NCBI RefSeq assembly: GCF_009674775.1
Contig: NZ_WKKE01000015.1
Span: 1 to 64,000 of the forward strand
DNA: 64,000 nucleotides
Source of the DNA: Flavobacterium sp. LC2016-23
GTDB taxonomy: Bacteria > Bacteroidota > Bacteroidia > Flavobacteriales > Flavobacteriaceae
Direction of reading: 5' to 3'
The translations under genes and the position numbers were made by a program. How positions within the stretch are numbered: position 1 is the first letter of the stretch; every line of letters begins with the position of its first letter. Below are positions 54,601-64,000 of this stretch, piece after piece. Below the pieces are notes generated by a model, which did not search any database, was not told where the DNA came from, and saw only the letters and a list, made by a program, of their open reading frames with translations.

Positions 54601-56146
54601 TTTAACAGACGAGAAGTTTCTGTTTCGAAATAACCAGCTTACCGATACGAAATACGGTACCAAAGGGTTACTGAATGGTAGTATTGAACATCATAATTTT
54701 GGTGACTGGAAGCTGGATCTGAATATTTCATCCAAGCGATTACTGGCACTTGATACAAAAGACAGCGATGATGCGGCTTATTTTGGGACTGCTTTTATTA
54801 ATGGTACAGCCAGTATTACGGGACCTACGTCAAATTTATTTATCAAAGTAGCTGCAAAATCCGAAAAAGGCACCGAAGTCAAGATCCCTATTAATAATGT
54901 ACAAAGCGTTGGAGAAAACAGTTTTATACATTTTGTGACTCCAAAAGAGAAATACAATTTAGCCAATGGCATTGTTGAAAAGACGAGAAATTACGGAGGC
55001 CTTGAATTGGAATTTGATTTTGATATCACACCTGATGCAGAAGTAGAAGTAATTCTTGACAGGAATTCGGGCCACGGTATGAAAGGTAAAGGATACGGAT
55101 CGCTGTTGTTTAAAATTAATACACTCGGTAAATTTAATATGTGGGGGGATTTCCAGGCGTATGAAGGAACCTATAATTTTAAATACGGAGGTTTAATCGA
55201 TAAAAAATTCGCAGTTAAAAAAGGAGGGTCTATTATTTGGGAGGGTAACCCGATGAAAGCCCAGCTGAATCTTGAAGCAGTCTACAGAACCTCTGCAAAT
55301 CCTGCTGTATTGCTGGATAATTCGTCTTTTAATAAAAAAGTACCGGTTGAAGTTGTCATAGGATTACGCGGGGATTTAACAAGTCCGGAGCCTAATTTTG
55401 ATATTCAGTTTCCTTCGGTAAGCAGTGTGCTGAAATCCGAGATACAATATAAGCTGGATGATAAAGATGTGCGTCAGACTCAGGCACTTTATTTATTATC
55501 GACAGGATCATTTATGAGTCCGGATGGCTTTAATCAAAGTGATTTGTCGGGAACATTTGCAGAAACAGCGGCGAGTTTATTAGGTGGCATTATAAAATCA
55601 GATAATGATAAATTCAATATAGATTTAAATTTTATATCAGCAGACAAGCGAATAGGACAGGAGGCAGATGGCCAGTTTGTAGCCAATATTACTTCGCAGG
55701 TAAACGAAAGAATTACAATCAATGGTAAAGTAGGTGTTCCGGTCGGCGGGGTCAATGAATCGGCAATTGTGGGGGATATTGAAGTGCTTTACAGGGTTAA
55801 CGAAGACGGGTCCATGAATCTTCGTTTGTTTAATAAAGAAAATGATATCAATTACATAGGTCAGGGAATTGGCTATACGCAGGGAGTCGGTATTTCATAT
55901 GAGGTCGATTTTGATACTTTTAGTGAGCTGGTCAATAAAATATTCAAGAGTCATAAATTAGAAAGGTCTTTGAAAAGTTCTTCCGATGAATTACAGGATT
56001 CGTACTTAAATCCGGAGTACGTTAATTTTTCGAATAAGAAAGATGCCGATAAGAATAAAAAGAAAACGGATAAAAAAGAAGAAGAAAAACCACAACCGGC
56101 CAATAATAACAATCAGGGTGTCATACCGGATAACGAAGATTTTTAA
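51605..56146 (+). CDS. tamB: TamB-like translocation/assembly protein (large AsmA-type), ATC-start candidate
   Basis: Large inner-membrane-anchored protein that bridges the periplasm; TamB relatives move phospholipid or assemble outer membrane proteins. About 1513 aa. The C-terminal TamB domain (DUF490) is at about 1150-1450 with GSLLFKINTLGKFNMWGDFQAYEGTYNFKYGG and beta-helix repeats before it. In frame upstream, before any ATG/GTG, the sequence reads IKKVKKIISRTLIGLVLLLLALAIILSLPVVQTKI, a normal N-terminal anchor, with ATC at 51605 where an ATG would be expected; the nearest stop upstream is at 51590. TTG at 51659 or CTG at 51638 are alternatives but would cut the anchor's basic part. Low-complexity K/E/N tail. 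Confidence 0.85.
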   Translation: MKKVKKIISRTLIGLVLLLLALAIILSLPVVQTKIATYVTESLNADFKTKISVDKVAINIFGGVKLKKVLILDHHNKVLIYSDIITTDILSIKRLLDGDLIFGDLRLTGLIFNLRTYKNESENNINKFIKLFDSGKPSKTNKHFLLTAKNAYISKGTFTVVDENKKTPNFLDFKKLNAYISDFKLYGPDVNTIIHRFSFLDHRGLYVSNFAGKFSYTKKQIKVENLAIKTKRSSIYGQATLNYKVEDFLNFTDKVKFNVVLDSASIATNDIRYFYDGLGKNQHFKIKTKINGTLNNLNLKRLRLTDTNGSKIAATINFRNLLGNKDQKFSMNGKFEKLISSYDNLVVLMPVVLGKKLPKELQRLGKFNIVGKAKVSTTALETDFKMITDLGNGQVDLHMNNMDFIDKASYSGNIILDNFNIGALLQRKDVGRTTLNLDIDGVGFTEKYLNTIVKGDVSKLDYNKYTYNNITINGNFKLPYYKGQLSVNDPNLNLTFDGLVDLSKKENKYDFHINVENADLRKLKFVNDSISHFTGDAIVEVTGNSIENLQGNIYIKDAAYQNPKSTYAFDEVTINSNFDAARIRTITINSSDVINGKIVGKFQFKELNKLVMNSIGSLYTNYKPYKVKKGQFLRFNLHVYNKVVEMLYPEIEIDSSTVVLGKIDSDLKEFKFRFNSKKITASKNTFDNIRINIDNKNPLYNAFVELDSIKTPYYKVRDFSLINVTSKDTLFVRSEFKGGNKGEDYYNLNLYHTIDKNKNNIVGIHKSEMKFKDYLWYLNEDAEKDNQIIFDKDFKNFTIDNIVLSHEDQKIDLNGVLKGNDYKDLVLNFEDVDINKITPFNSKFVFNGNLNGTVNYKQNKDVYQPTASLVIDHLNLNKTELGTLNFDISGDQSFKKFTVNSSIQNGFTESFKAGGTFSVENKETYLDLNLKLEGFNLATLGTVGAGVLSNIRGSVSGNAAVVGNLKKPEINGRLYVEKAGMTIPYLNTDYELSDRTVIDLTDEKFLFRNNQLTDTKYGTKGLLNGSIEHHNFGDWKLDLNISSKRLLALDTKDSDDAAYFGTAFINGTASITGPTSNLFIKVAAKSEKGTEVKIPINNVQSVGENSFIHFVTPKEKYNLANGIVEKTRNYGGLELEFDFDITPDAEVEVILDRNSGHGMKGKGYGSLLFKINTLGKFNMWGDFQAYEGTYNFKYGGLIDKKFAVKKGGSIIWEGNPMKAQLNLEAVYRTSANPAVLLDNSSFNKKVPVEVVIGLRGDLTSPEPNFDIQFPSVSSVLKSEIQYKLDDKDVRQTQALYLLSTGSFMSPDGFNQSDLSGTFAETAASLLGGIIKSDNDKFNIDLNFISADKRIGQEADGQFVANITSQVNERITINGKVGVPVGGVNESAIVGDIEVLYRVNEDGSMNLRLFNKENDINYIGQGIGYTQGVGISYEVDFDTFSELVNKIFKSHKLERSLKSSSDELQDSYLNPEYVNFSNKKDADKNKKKTDKKEEEKPQPANNNNQGVIPDNEDF

Positions 56147-56451
56147 TTTGTTAAAAAGATACGATTCAAAACCATTATGCTTCATAATGGTTTTTTTATG
56201 CTTAAATTTAAAGGTTCAATCCATTTTTTTATGATTTATGAAAACATAAAATTTTATAACACTTCATTAATGTATTGTTAATTTTAAGGATTCAATTAAA
56301 AAAACAGGCTTTTATTATTTTTAATGAATTTTTTTATATCAAAAAACTTATTAACGAAAACGTTTGAATTTAACATATTTTATTAATTTATTATAATCAT
56401 AACCCGAAAAGTGGTGAATGTTTGCTAATTTTACACTTTAATACTTAAATA
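56147..56451. other. Intergenic region between tamB-like gene and pfkA
   Basis: Contains the tamB terminator (56169-56197) and about 250 bp of AT-rich sequence that should include the pfkA promoter. No gene. Confidence 0.6.
56169..56197 (+). terminator. Intrinsic terminator after the tamB-like gene
   Basis: Perfect stem AAACCATTATG/CATAATGGTTT (56169-56179, 56183-56193) with a 3-nt loop and a T-run. Confidence 0.85.
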
Positions 56452-57438
56452 ATGCCAAAAACAATAAAAAAAGTTGGTGTTCTAACCTCAGGAGGTGACT
56501 CACCAGGAATGAATGCTGCAATACGATCAGTTGTTCGAACATGTGCTTATCATAATATAGAATGCATAGGAATTTATAGAGGGTATCAGGGAATGATCGA
56601 AGGAGATTTCAAAGAAATGGGTCCCCGAAGTGTAAATAATATTGTAAATAAAGGCGGAACGATCCTGAAATCGGCCCGTTCAGTGGAGTTTAGAACTCCG
56701 GAAGGCAGAAAAAAGGCACACGAAAACCTTTTGAAAGCCGGAATAGATGCTCTGGTGGTCATTGGAGGTGACGGAAGTTTTACCGGAGGATTAATATTTA
56801 ATGCAGAATTTGGTTTTCCTGTAATGGGAATTCCGGGTACAATCGATAATGATATTTTTGGAACCAGTCATACCCTTGGATATGATACAGCGCTGAATAC
56901 GGTTGTAGATTGTATTGACAAAATCAGGGACACTGCAAGTTCACATAACCGATTGTTTTTTGTAGAGGTTATGGGTAGAGATGCCGGACATATTGCTCTT
57001 AATGCCGGAATTGGTGCAGGTGCCGAAGAAATTCTTATTCCTGAAGAAGATTTAGGTTTAGACCGATTACTGGATTCTCTTCAAAAAAGTAAAGCTTCAG
57101 GAAAATCATCAAGTATAGTGGTTATTGCCGAAGGAGATAAAATTGGTAAAAACGTATTCGAATTAAAAGATTATGTTGAAGCTAATTTACCGGAGTATGA
57201 TGTAAGGGTATCTGTTTTAGGACACATGCAGCGTGGTGGTTCACCATCTTGTTTTGATCGTGTACTGGCAAGCCGCTTAGGTGTAAAAGCAGTAGAATCA
57301 TTAATCGAAGGAAAATCAAACTATATGGTTGGTTTACAATCAGATAAAGTGGCTTTGACTCCGTTGGAGCAGGCCATTAAGGGCAAATCGGAAATTGATA
57401 GAGAATTACTAAGGGTGTCTGACATTATGTCGACCTAA
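56452..57438 (+). CDS. pfkA: ATP-dependent 6-phosphofructokinase
   Basis: Glycolytic enzyme that phosphorylates fructose 6-phosphate to the 1,6-bisphosphate. 328 aa, typical of bacterial PfkA. Motifs: LTSGGDSPGMNAAIRSVVR, VIGGDGSFTGG, GIPGTIDNDIFGTSHTLGYDTALN (catalytic Asp in TIDND), EVMGRDAGHIALNAGI, and LGHMQRGGSPSCFDRVLASRLG. The ATG at 56452 lies just before the first motif. It is followed by gap in the same direction after about 90 bp, and the two may share a transcript. Confidence 0.97.
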   Translation: MPKTIKKVGVLTSGGDSPGMNAAIRSVVRTCAYHNIECIGIYRGYQGMIEGDFKEMGPRSVNNIVNKGGTILKSARSVEFRTPEGRKKAHENLLKAGIDALVVIGGDGSFTGGLIFNAEFGFPVMGIPGTIDNDIFGTSHTLGYDTALNTVVDCIDKIRDTASSHNRLFFVEVMGRDAGHIALNAGIGAGAEEILIPEEDLGLDRLLDSLQKSKASGKSSSIVVIAEGDKIGKNVFELKDYVEANLPEYDVRVSVLGHMQRGGSPSCFDRVLASRLGVKAVESLIEGKSNYMVGLQSDKVALTPLEQAIKGKSEIDRELLRVSDIMST

Positions 57439-57502
57439 AATATAAGTTTAAAAAGAAAAGAAGTTTATTGTGAGGAAATTAGACTTTAAAATAGTGTAAT
57501 AA

Positions 57503-58531
<1,029 letters not shown>

Positions 58532-58549
58532 TATTATATATTTTTACAG

Positions 58550-58580
58550 AATCCCGTTATTTCAAAGTAACGGGATTTTC
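58550..58580 (+). terminator. Intrinsic terminator after gap
   Basis: Perfect stem AATCCCGTTA/TAACGGGATT (58550-58559, 58568-58577) with an 8-nt loop and a short T-run. Confidence 0.85.
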
Positions 58581-58661
58581 TTATTTTGTTACGCCTTTAA
58601 TTAATGTAAAAAATACACTTTTTATTTAGTTAAAGAAAAACTAATCCAAAAACTAAATAAA

Positions 58662-59513
58662 ATGAAATTAATAGTTGATAGTGGATCTACTAAAGCCGAT
58701 TGGATTGCAATTGATGATAATGGAAAAGTATTATTCACGACACAAACTTTAGGATTAAATCCTGAAATACTTGACGGTCCGGAAGTTATTACAAGAATAA
58801 GTGATCGTTTTGATATTTTACAAAATAAAAATAATGCAACACATTTGTTCTTCTACGGAGCAGGTTGCGGAACGGAAAGAATGCAGACAGAACTGGCACG
58901 TATATTTCGTGAATTTTTTGTGAATGCAATTGTAGAAGTTCATGAAGATACTTATGCAGCAGTGTACGCGACTACCCCAAAAGGAGAAGAAGCAATTGTA
59001 AGTATCCTGGGAACAGGGTCAAACTGCAGTTATTTTGACGGAAAAGTTTTGCATCAGAAAGTACAGTCATTAGGCTATATCGTTATGGATGATTGTAGTG
59101 GAAATGTTTTCGGAAAAGAATTAATCAGAAAATATTATTTCAATAAAATGCCTAAAGAACTGGCTGTTGAATTTGAAAAAGAATATAATTTAGAGCCTGA
59201 TTTCATCAAAAACAAATTATACAAAGAGCCAAATCCTAATGCGTATTTAGCGACTTTTGCCAAGTTCCTGATTAAACATAAAGACACGGAATTTTGTAGA
59301 AAAATCATCTTCAAGGGGATGAAATCTTTCGTTAAGAACTACATCAAACAATTTGATAACTGTAAAGAAGTTCCGGTACATTTTGTGGGTTCTATTGCTT
59401 TTTATCTAAAAGATGAATTGCAGGAAACATTTGATAAGTATGAACTTCAATTGGGTAATGTTTTAAGAAGACCTATTGACGGATTAATTGCTTATCACGT
59501 GGCTAATCAATAA
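58662..59513 (+). CDS. BadF/BadG/BcrA/BcrD-type ATPase, N-acetylglucosamine kinase-like
   Basis: ASKHA-fold sugar kinase of 283 aa. Phosphate-binding LIVDSGSTKADWIAID at the N-terminus, FFYGAGCGTERMQTEL, EDTYAAVYAT, SILGTGSNCSYFDGK (adenosine region), GYIVMDDCSGNVFGKELIRKYYF. Such proteins in Bacteroidota phosphorylate N-acetylglucosamine or muramic-acid-type sugars; the exact substrate is inferred. Followed after 12 nt by mgsA, in the same direction. Confidence 0.85.
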   Translation: MKLIVDSGSTKADWIAIDDNGKVLFTTQTLGLNPEILDGPEVITRISDRFDILQNKNNATHLFFYGAGCGTERMQTELARIFREFFVNAIVEVHEDTYAAVYATTPKGEEAIVSILGTGSNCSYFDGKVLHQKVQSLGYIVMDDCSGNVFGKELIRKYYFNKMPKELAVEFEKEYNLEPDFIKNKLYKEPNPNAYLATFAKFLIKHKDTEFCRKIIFKGMKSFVKNYIKQFDNCKEVPVHFVGSIAFYLKDELQETFDKYELQLGNVLRRPIDGLIAYHVANQ

Positions 59514-59525
59514 TAAAATTAAAAT

Positions 59526-59900
59526 ATGGAAATTGCTATTATAGCTCACGATGGAAAGAAGGCAGATATGGTACAGTTTTTAAATAAAAACAAAACCCTT
59601 TTGCTTCAGGAAAACATCAAACTAATCGCAACGGGAACTACCGGAAGCAAAGCTGTAAATGCCGGATTTAAGGTAAAAAGAATGCTTTCCGGACCATTTG
59701 GCGGTGATGCACAAATTGCTGCCCGTGTCGCTGAAGGCAAAACCCAGATGGTTTTCTTTTTTAAGGACCCTCTGGCAAGTCATGCTCATGAAGTTGATAT
59801 TAATATGCTGATTCGTGTTTGCGATGTACACAACGTACCTTTGGCCACAAACGAAGCTTCTGCCCAGCTGTTACTAAATGCTGTCGCACTGCAATTATAG
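59526..59900 (+). CDS. mgsA: Methylglyoxal synthase
   Basis: Converts dihydroxyacetone phosphate to methylglyoxal, a bypass of lower glycolysis. 124 aa, a little shorter than the E. coli enzyme (152). Conserved residues: H8 in IAHDGKK, TGTTG phosphate loop, D61 in SGPFGGDAQI, D81 and H88 in DPLASHAHEVD. Its place beside pfkA, gap and a sugar kinase makes sense for triose-phosphate control. Confidence 0.94.
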   Translation: MEIAIIAHDGKKADMVQFLNKNKTLLLQENIKLIATGTTGSKAVNAGFKVKRMLSGPFGGDAQIAARVAEGKTQMVFFFKDPLASHAHEVDINMLIRVCDVHNVPLATNEASAQLLLNAVALQL

Positions 59901-59926
59901 AAATTTACCTGTTTACCTTATATTCA

Positions 59927-59959
59927 AAAACCGTTTCATTTTATTGAAACGGTTTTTTT
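59927..59959. terminator. Bidirectional intrinsic terminator between mgsA and ridA
   Basis: Perfect stem AAAACCGTTTCA/TGAAACGGTTTT (59927-59938, 59945-59956) with a 6-nt loop and T-runs; serves the converging genes. Confidence 0.85.
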
Positions 59960-59989
59960 GTTTTTTTTAATTATTTTTAAAATCTATTG

Positions 59990-60370
59990 TTATTGTACGG
60001 CGATTATAGAAATTTCTACATTTACGTTTTTCGGTAAACAGGCCACCTGAACCGTTTCGCGGGCCGGAGCGGTTTTTTCGTCAAAATAAGAACCGTAAAC
60101 GGTATTTATGGCACCAAAATTATTCATATCCATAATAAAAATAGTGGCTTTAACTACGTTTTCAAAAGTCATATCCGCCGCTTCTAAAATGGCCGCTATA
60201 TTCTGCATGACCTGATGGGTTTCATCATTGATATTGTCTGTAATCAGTTCTCCCGAAGCAGGATTGATGGCAATCTGACCGGAAGCATAAAGCGTGTTTC
60301 CTGATAATACAGCCTGATTGTAAGGGCCTATTGGAGCTGGTGCTTTTTCAGTAAAAATTATTTTTTTCAT
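59990..60370 (-). CDS. ridA: RidA family enamine/imine deaminase
   Basis: Hydrolyses reactive enamines from PLP enzymes. 126 aa: EKAPAPIGPYNQAVLSGNTLYASGQIAINPASGEL, QVMQNIAAILEAADMTFENVVKATIFI, PARETVQVACLPKNVNVEISIIAV, with the conserved Arg of PARETVQV. Starts 88 bp after the lptD stop on the same strand; the pair is common in Flavobacteria. Confidence 0.94.
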   Translation of the reverse strand: MKKIIFTEKAPAPIGPYNQAVLSGNTLYASGQIAINPASGELITDNINDETHQVMQNIAAILEAADMTFENVVKATIFIMDMNNFGAINTVYGSYFDEKTAPARETVQVACLPKNVNVEISIIAVQ

Positions 60371-60458
60371 AGTAATTATTTTTAAAGGTAAGGATGGCTG
60401 TTTTCTAAGCTATTAAGTAAAGTCATGGCTTAGAAGAAATCAACTTAAAAATACGATT

Positions 60459-63116
60459 TTATCGGTTAATAGCGCTTCGTTTATTCCATTTAATGTCACT
60501 AAGAACGCCGGATTTGATTCCAATGAAGAAATTCCAGTTGGAGTTTGTTCCAAGCGGACTCCAGTTAAAAGCCATTCTCCAGCTTAATAAATCTCTTTCA
60601 AAACGAAATTGGGTAAACGTAACACCTTTTTGTACAAAGTCATAACCCGTAGAAACCCCGCCTTTCCATTTCGGCGTAATATCCATATTGGCAGAAATCA
60701 TAATCGAATTTCCGGTTATTTTGCTCTCCCGGTTGACATTCGAATAGGTTAAGGAGTAAGCCATCGTCATGTCCCATGGAATTTTCGAATTAAAAAACTC
60801 GGTGATTACATTCTCGTCATCTTCATTTTTTTCGTTTGCAAACTGGCTGTTTCGGGGATCATTTAAGTCGGTATTGGTACCAAATAAATCATCTTTACGG
60901 CCACCGTTTCGTTCACTTTGTTTGTTCTCTTCTTTTCCGCCTTTATTCGAGAACGAATAATTCATCGTTACATTGGCACTTGTCAGTCGGAATAAACTTC
61001 CGCCATTGTCAATATTATAGGTGCTTATTCTCGTTCCGGAATTGTCAATCGCATAAGGGTCAAGTGTGGCTCCGAAATTGACATTCATTTTATTGTCAAA
61101 AAACTGCGTTCCCCCGCTTACAAGTACAGGCTGCCAGGCTAAAACCTGTTTTCCGTCCGCATTGAAATTATAACTGGTGTTGAAATTCAGGTTGTTTAGG
61201 AGCATTATTTTTTTAGGCTCCGTCTTGGTACTGTCACTGTCTCTTACTTTCGCTTCAAAAGTATTGCTTAAAGAGAATCCTACTATATTAGAGTTTTCTT
61301 TACTCGGAACACCGTAAACACCATTTTCGAAACGGGTATAGGAATTGGTAATCCTGCCCGAAGCATCAACAGCATAATTGTTATAATATTTTTCAAAACT
61401 TGGCGTATACGCATACGTTATGGAAGGTCTCATGACGTGACGGATCGACTGGATTCTTTTGTCGGAACCAAAGTTAAAAGTTCCATAAATCGTAGTTCCT
61501 AAATTCGTGCTGAAATTGTACGTCCTGAAGGCATCAAAACCATTAACGGTCCTGTCGACCACTTTGCTTTGGTTCACGTCGTAACTTCTGTCAATTGTTT
61601 TAGTTACCCAGGTCTCCTGGTAGTTGGTAGAGGCTCCGGCACTAAAATACTTGAAGATCTTGAAGTTAGTACTTAATGGAATACTGTGCTGCATCCCTAT
61701 CTGGGCATCCCGGAACATTTGTGGTTTGAAAAATAAGGAATCTGTTGTTACGATATTATTTTTACCACTCAGGTTGTATTGCAGGTTGATGTTTTTAATA
61801 AACCCTTTTTTAACACCGTCTTTTCCAACAAACGGATAGACACGATCTATACTCGCCTGTAAGGTCGGTAAAGTCATGTTTATTTGCTCTGTCTGTGTAT
61901 TTTGAGAGTGTGTTGCGGTTAACGAGATACGTGCCTGAGGAATCGTATTAAACGTCTTATTGTACGAGATGGAAGAACTTAAAGTATTATTAAGATTTGA
62001 TCCTACGTTAGCCTGGTTTATGGACTGCTTGAAGTATTTACTACTACCCATATTCACAGAAGCAGAAAACGTTGAATTTGGATTTGATTTGGTGTCTTTG
62101 GAGTGGGACCACTGAATGTTGTAAATGTTTTGTTTCGAGTAGTCAGGATAGCCTCTTTCACTATTAATTAAATTCTCAAAACGTACATTGATGTTCCCCC
62201 TGTATTTGTATCTGGTAGCATAGGCCGATTCAAAACGCATGGCATAACTACCGTTGGTATAATAATCTCCTAAAACGGTTAAATCATAATTATCGCTTAA
62301 AGCAAAATAATACCCCATATTCTGGAGTGAAAATCCACGGGTATTGGAATCATTATAACTGGGTATTATAATTCCGGAAACGCTCTTTTCCTGACTCATC
62401 GGGAAATACGCAAAAGGTAAGGCTATAGGAGTAGGAACATCAGCAATAACCATATTGGTTAAACCTGTTATTACTTTTTTTCCCGGAATAAACTTTACTT
62501 TATTGGTCTGAAAATAATATTCAGGATTGTCAATATCTTTAGAAGTAGTGAAACGAGCTCCTTTTAAAAAGTAAACGGAGTCATTTTCCTTTTTGGTAAC
62601 CGCGGCTTTGATCTTAAACTCGCCTTGTTCTGTTCTTGAATTGTAGATTAAAGCTTTTTTTGTCTTAAAATTAAAACGGATAGAATCGGGCTGCACTTCA
62701 CTTGCTCCCTGTTTAAAGTTCGGATATTGGGTTAAAACTCCCGCAGAATCTCTTATTCTTCCGGCATACACTTCGTCTTTATCGTAATCAAGTACGATAA
62801 TACCTGATTTCAGCTCAACATCTTTATAGTAAAGCTCCGCTTCGTTATAAAGAGTGATTGTTTTCTTTTTCTGATCTATCTTCGCATAGTCTTTAGCCAC
62901 ATATCTTACTTTACCGTCCAGAAATGTTTTTTTAGGCCTGACGGTATCCAGTTTTATAGTATCAGTTGCAGTTATTTTTGGTTTTTCCGCCTTATCTGTT
63001 TGTTTTACAGGAGGTCGCGGAGTTTTTTTTGTTTTTATCTCTTGTGAATATAGATTACCACATCCTAATGTTAGGAAAAATGATATTAAAACGATATTAA
63101 ATAAGTTTGTATGCAA
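60459..63116 (-). CDS. lptD: LPS-assembly protein LptD
   Basis: Outer membrane beta-barrel that inserts lipopolysaccharide. The signal (LHTNLFNIVLISFFLTLGCGNLYSQ) starts at TTG 63116, which I choose as start since it is the first residue of the signal and leaves 130 bp for the divergent amidase promoter; a longer frame back to TTG 63200 is open. An OstA-like periplasmic domain (VRYVAKDYAKIDQKKKTITLYNEAELYYKDVELKSGIIVLDYD) is followed by a barrel with family motifs (PTPIALPFAYFPMSQEKSVSGIIIPSYNDSNTRGFSLQNMGYYFAL). About 885 aa. Divergent from an amidase. Confidence 0.92.
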   Translation of the reverse strand: MHTNLFNIVLISFFLTLGCGNLYSQEIKTKKTPRPPVKQTDKAEKPKITATDTIKLDTVRPKKTFLDGKVRYVAKDYAKIDQKKKTITLYNEAELYYKDVELKSGIIVLDYDKDEVYAGRIRDSAGVLTQYPNFKQGASEVQPDSIRFNFKTKKALIYNSRTEQGEFKIKAAVTKKENDSVYFLKGARFTTSKDIDNPEYYFQTNKVKFIPGKKVITGLTNMVIADVPTPIALPFAYFPMSQEKSVSGIIIPSYNDSNTRGFSLQNMGYYFALSDNYDLTVLGDYYTNGSYAMRFESAYATRYKYRGNINVRFENLINSERGYPDYSKQNIYNIQWSHSKDTKSNPNSTFSASVNMGSSKYFKQSINQANVGSNLNNTLSSSISYNKTFNTIPQARISLTATHSQNTQTEQINMTLPTLQASIDRVYPFVGKDGVKKGFIKNINLQYNLSGKNNIVTTDSLFFKPQMFRDAQIGMQHSIPLSTNFKIFKYFSAGASTNYQETWVTKTIDRSYDVNQSKVVDRTVNGFDAFRTYNFSTNLGTTIYGTFNFGSDKRIQSIRHVMRPSITYAYTPSFEKYYNNYAVDASGRITNSYTRFENGVYGVPSKENSNIVGFSLSNTFEAKVRDSDSTKTEPKKIMLLNNLNFNTSYNFNADGKQVLAWQPVLVSGGTQFFDNKMNVNFGATLDPYAIDNSGTRISTYNIDNGGSLFRLTSANVTMNYSFSNKGGKEENKQSERNGGRKDDLFGTNTDLNDPRNSQFANEKNEDDENVITEFFNSKIPWDMTMAYSLTYSNVNRESKITGNSIMISANMDITPKWKGGVSTGYDFVQKGVTFTQFRFERDLLSWRMAFNWSPLGTNSNWNFFIGIKSGVLSDIKWNKRSAINR

Positions 63117-63248
63117 AGGTTTAAATGCTATTTTTGTAAAAGTATGGCTTGTTTTTTGACACGTCAAACTTACATATAATTTTTTGTCAAAAATAATCAA
63201 TTATAAAAATTATAGCAGTTGCCTTTATTAAAATTAACTTTTAGATTT

Positions 63249-64000
63249 ATGAATATACTTAACAAAACTAGACTAATATTTAGTTTTTTTCTAATGATAA
63301 CAACTTTTTGTTCTTACAGTCAGTCAAATGTCTTTAAAGTGACACTGGATGCGGGACATGGGGATCACGATTTTGGAGCAGTTTACAGTGGCAGGATAGA
63401 AAAAAATATTGCGCTGGCGATTGTGTTAAAAATCGGGAAGATATTAGAAGCCAGCCCAAATGTTGATGTTATCTATACTCGTAAAACAGATGTTTTCATC
63501 GATCTTGTTGAAAGAGCTAACATTGCGAACAGAGCTAATTCTAATATTTTTGTTTCGATACACTGCAATGCCAACAAAAATACAGCTGCTGATGGAACAG
63601 AGACCTATGTAATGGGTTTGAGTAAAGTAGCATCCAATCTTGAGGCTGCAAAGAAAGAGAACTCGGTTATTACTTTAGAAAAAGATTATAAACGTAAATA
63701 CGAAGGTTACGATCCCAATTCGCCTGAATCAATGATCGGAATGACACTAATGCAGGAAGAATATCTGGACAACAGTATTTCGCTGGCCAGTAAAATTGAA
63801 GATAATTTTGACAGATTGGGAAAAAAACTCCGTCAGGGTGGTGTAAAACAAGCCCCTTTCATGGTACTTCATAAGGCATACATGCCAAGGGTTTTAGTAG
63901 AAACGGGATTTGTTTCCAATCCGACAGAGGGGAATGTTTTAAATTCGGAAGAAGGGCAAAATGAAATTGCTAAGGCAATTGCTGAAGCTATTATAAGTTA
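63249..64000 (+). CDS. amiC: N-acetylmuramoyl-L-alanine amidase (Amidase_3), partial at window end
   Basis: Zinc amidase that cuts the amide bond between muramic acid and the peptide, for cell separation. ATG at 63249; signal peptide about 1-24 (MITTFCSYSQ). Catalytic domain: TLDAGHGDHDFGAV (zinc His), EKNIALAIVLKIGKIL, IYTRKTDVFIDLVERANIANRANSNIFVSIHCNAN (second His), and MPRVLVETGFVSNPTEGN (Glu), all present. About 250 codons are seen and the frame is still open at 64000, so the C-terminus is outside the window. Divergent from lptD across about 130 bp. Confidence 0.92.
   Translation, partial: MNILNKTRLIFSFFLMITTFCSYSQSNVFKVTLDAGHGDHDFGAVYSGRIEKNIALAIVLKIGKILEASPNVDVIYTRKTDVFIDLVERANIANRANSNIFVSIHCNANKNTAADGTETYVMGLSKVASNLEAAKKENSVITLEKDYKRKYEGYDPNSPESMIGMTLMQEEYLDNSISLASKIEDNFDRLGKKLRQGGVKQAPFMVLHKAYMPRVLVETGFVSNPTEGNVLNSEEGQNEIAKAIAEAIIS

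Overview
The window looks like a Flavobacterium (Bacteroidota) chromosome segment. It is AT-rich and has SusC/SusD pairs, a hybrid two-component regulator, many lipoproteins with a Cys near residue 17-20, start sites without clear Shine-Dalgarno sequences, a few TAnnTTTG-like -7 boxes, and a type II-C CRISPR-Cas9 locus of the Bacteroidota kind. No rRNA, tRNA or complete insertion sequence was seen.

Layout. (1) 87-494: XRE-type regulator. (2) 734-16236: a pectic beta-1,4-galactan utilisation locus: hybrid two-component regulator (minus strand), then SusC, SusD, a SusE-like surface glycan-binding lipoprotein, two tandem GH53 galactanase lipoproteins and a GH2 beta-galactosidase. The gene content matches the galactan locus BT4667-BT4673 of Bacteroides thetaiotaomicron. 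(3) 17058-23218: an unassigned cluster of a sulfatase without signal peptide, a repeat-rich probable beta-propeller protein, two flavin oxidases, and a small charged protein whose frame is cut by one TAA and then stays open for 36 more codons. (4) 23381-27920: VOC protein, alpha/beta-hydrolase lipoprotein, membrane AraC regulator, unknown lipoprotein.

(5) 28091-37163: complete type II-C CRISPR-Cas. A tracrRNA (minus strand) is divergent from a compact 1127-aa Cas9. Next comes a ParD/ParE toxin-antitoxin pair with a perfect 20-bp operator-like palindrome, then 53 repeats with 52 spacers, then cas2 and cas1 on the minus strand converging on a shared bidirectional terminator. A degenerate inverted piece of the repeat lies just before the array. 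Beyond cas1 there is a row of TATCAC/GTGATA palindromes in front of a divergent HTH-like gene, then an XRE gene paralogous to the one at the left end.

(6) 38852-49574: accessory and housekeeping genes (two-gene modules, outer membrane phospholipase A, VanX-like dipeptidase, methyltransferases, AI-2E family permease, M43 protease). (7) 49712-64000: conserved core genes: rsmE, tsaD, tamB-like, pfkA, gap, an N-acetylglucosamine-kinase-like gene, mgsA, ridA, lptD and the start of an N-acetylmuramoyl-L-alanine amidase. The tamB-like gene has no ATG/GTG/TTG where its N-terminus should begin; an ATC sits there instead.

The most unusual items are the ParDE pair inside the CRISPR locus, the pre-array inverted repeat fragment, the sulfatase/flavin-oxidase cluster with its interrupted small gene, the operator array beside cas1, a 21-codon leader ORF before susC, and several structured intergenic repeats.
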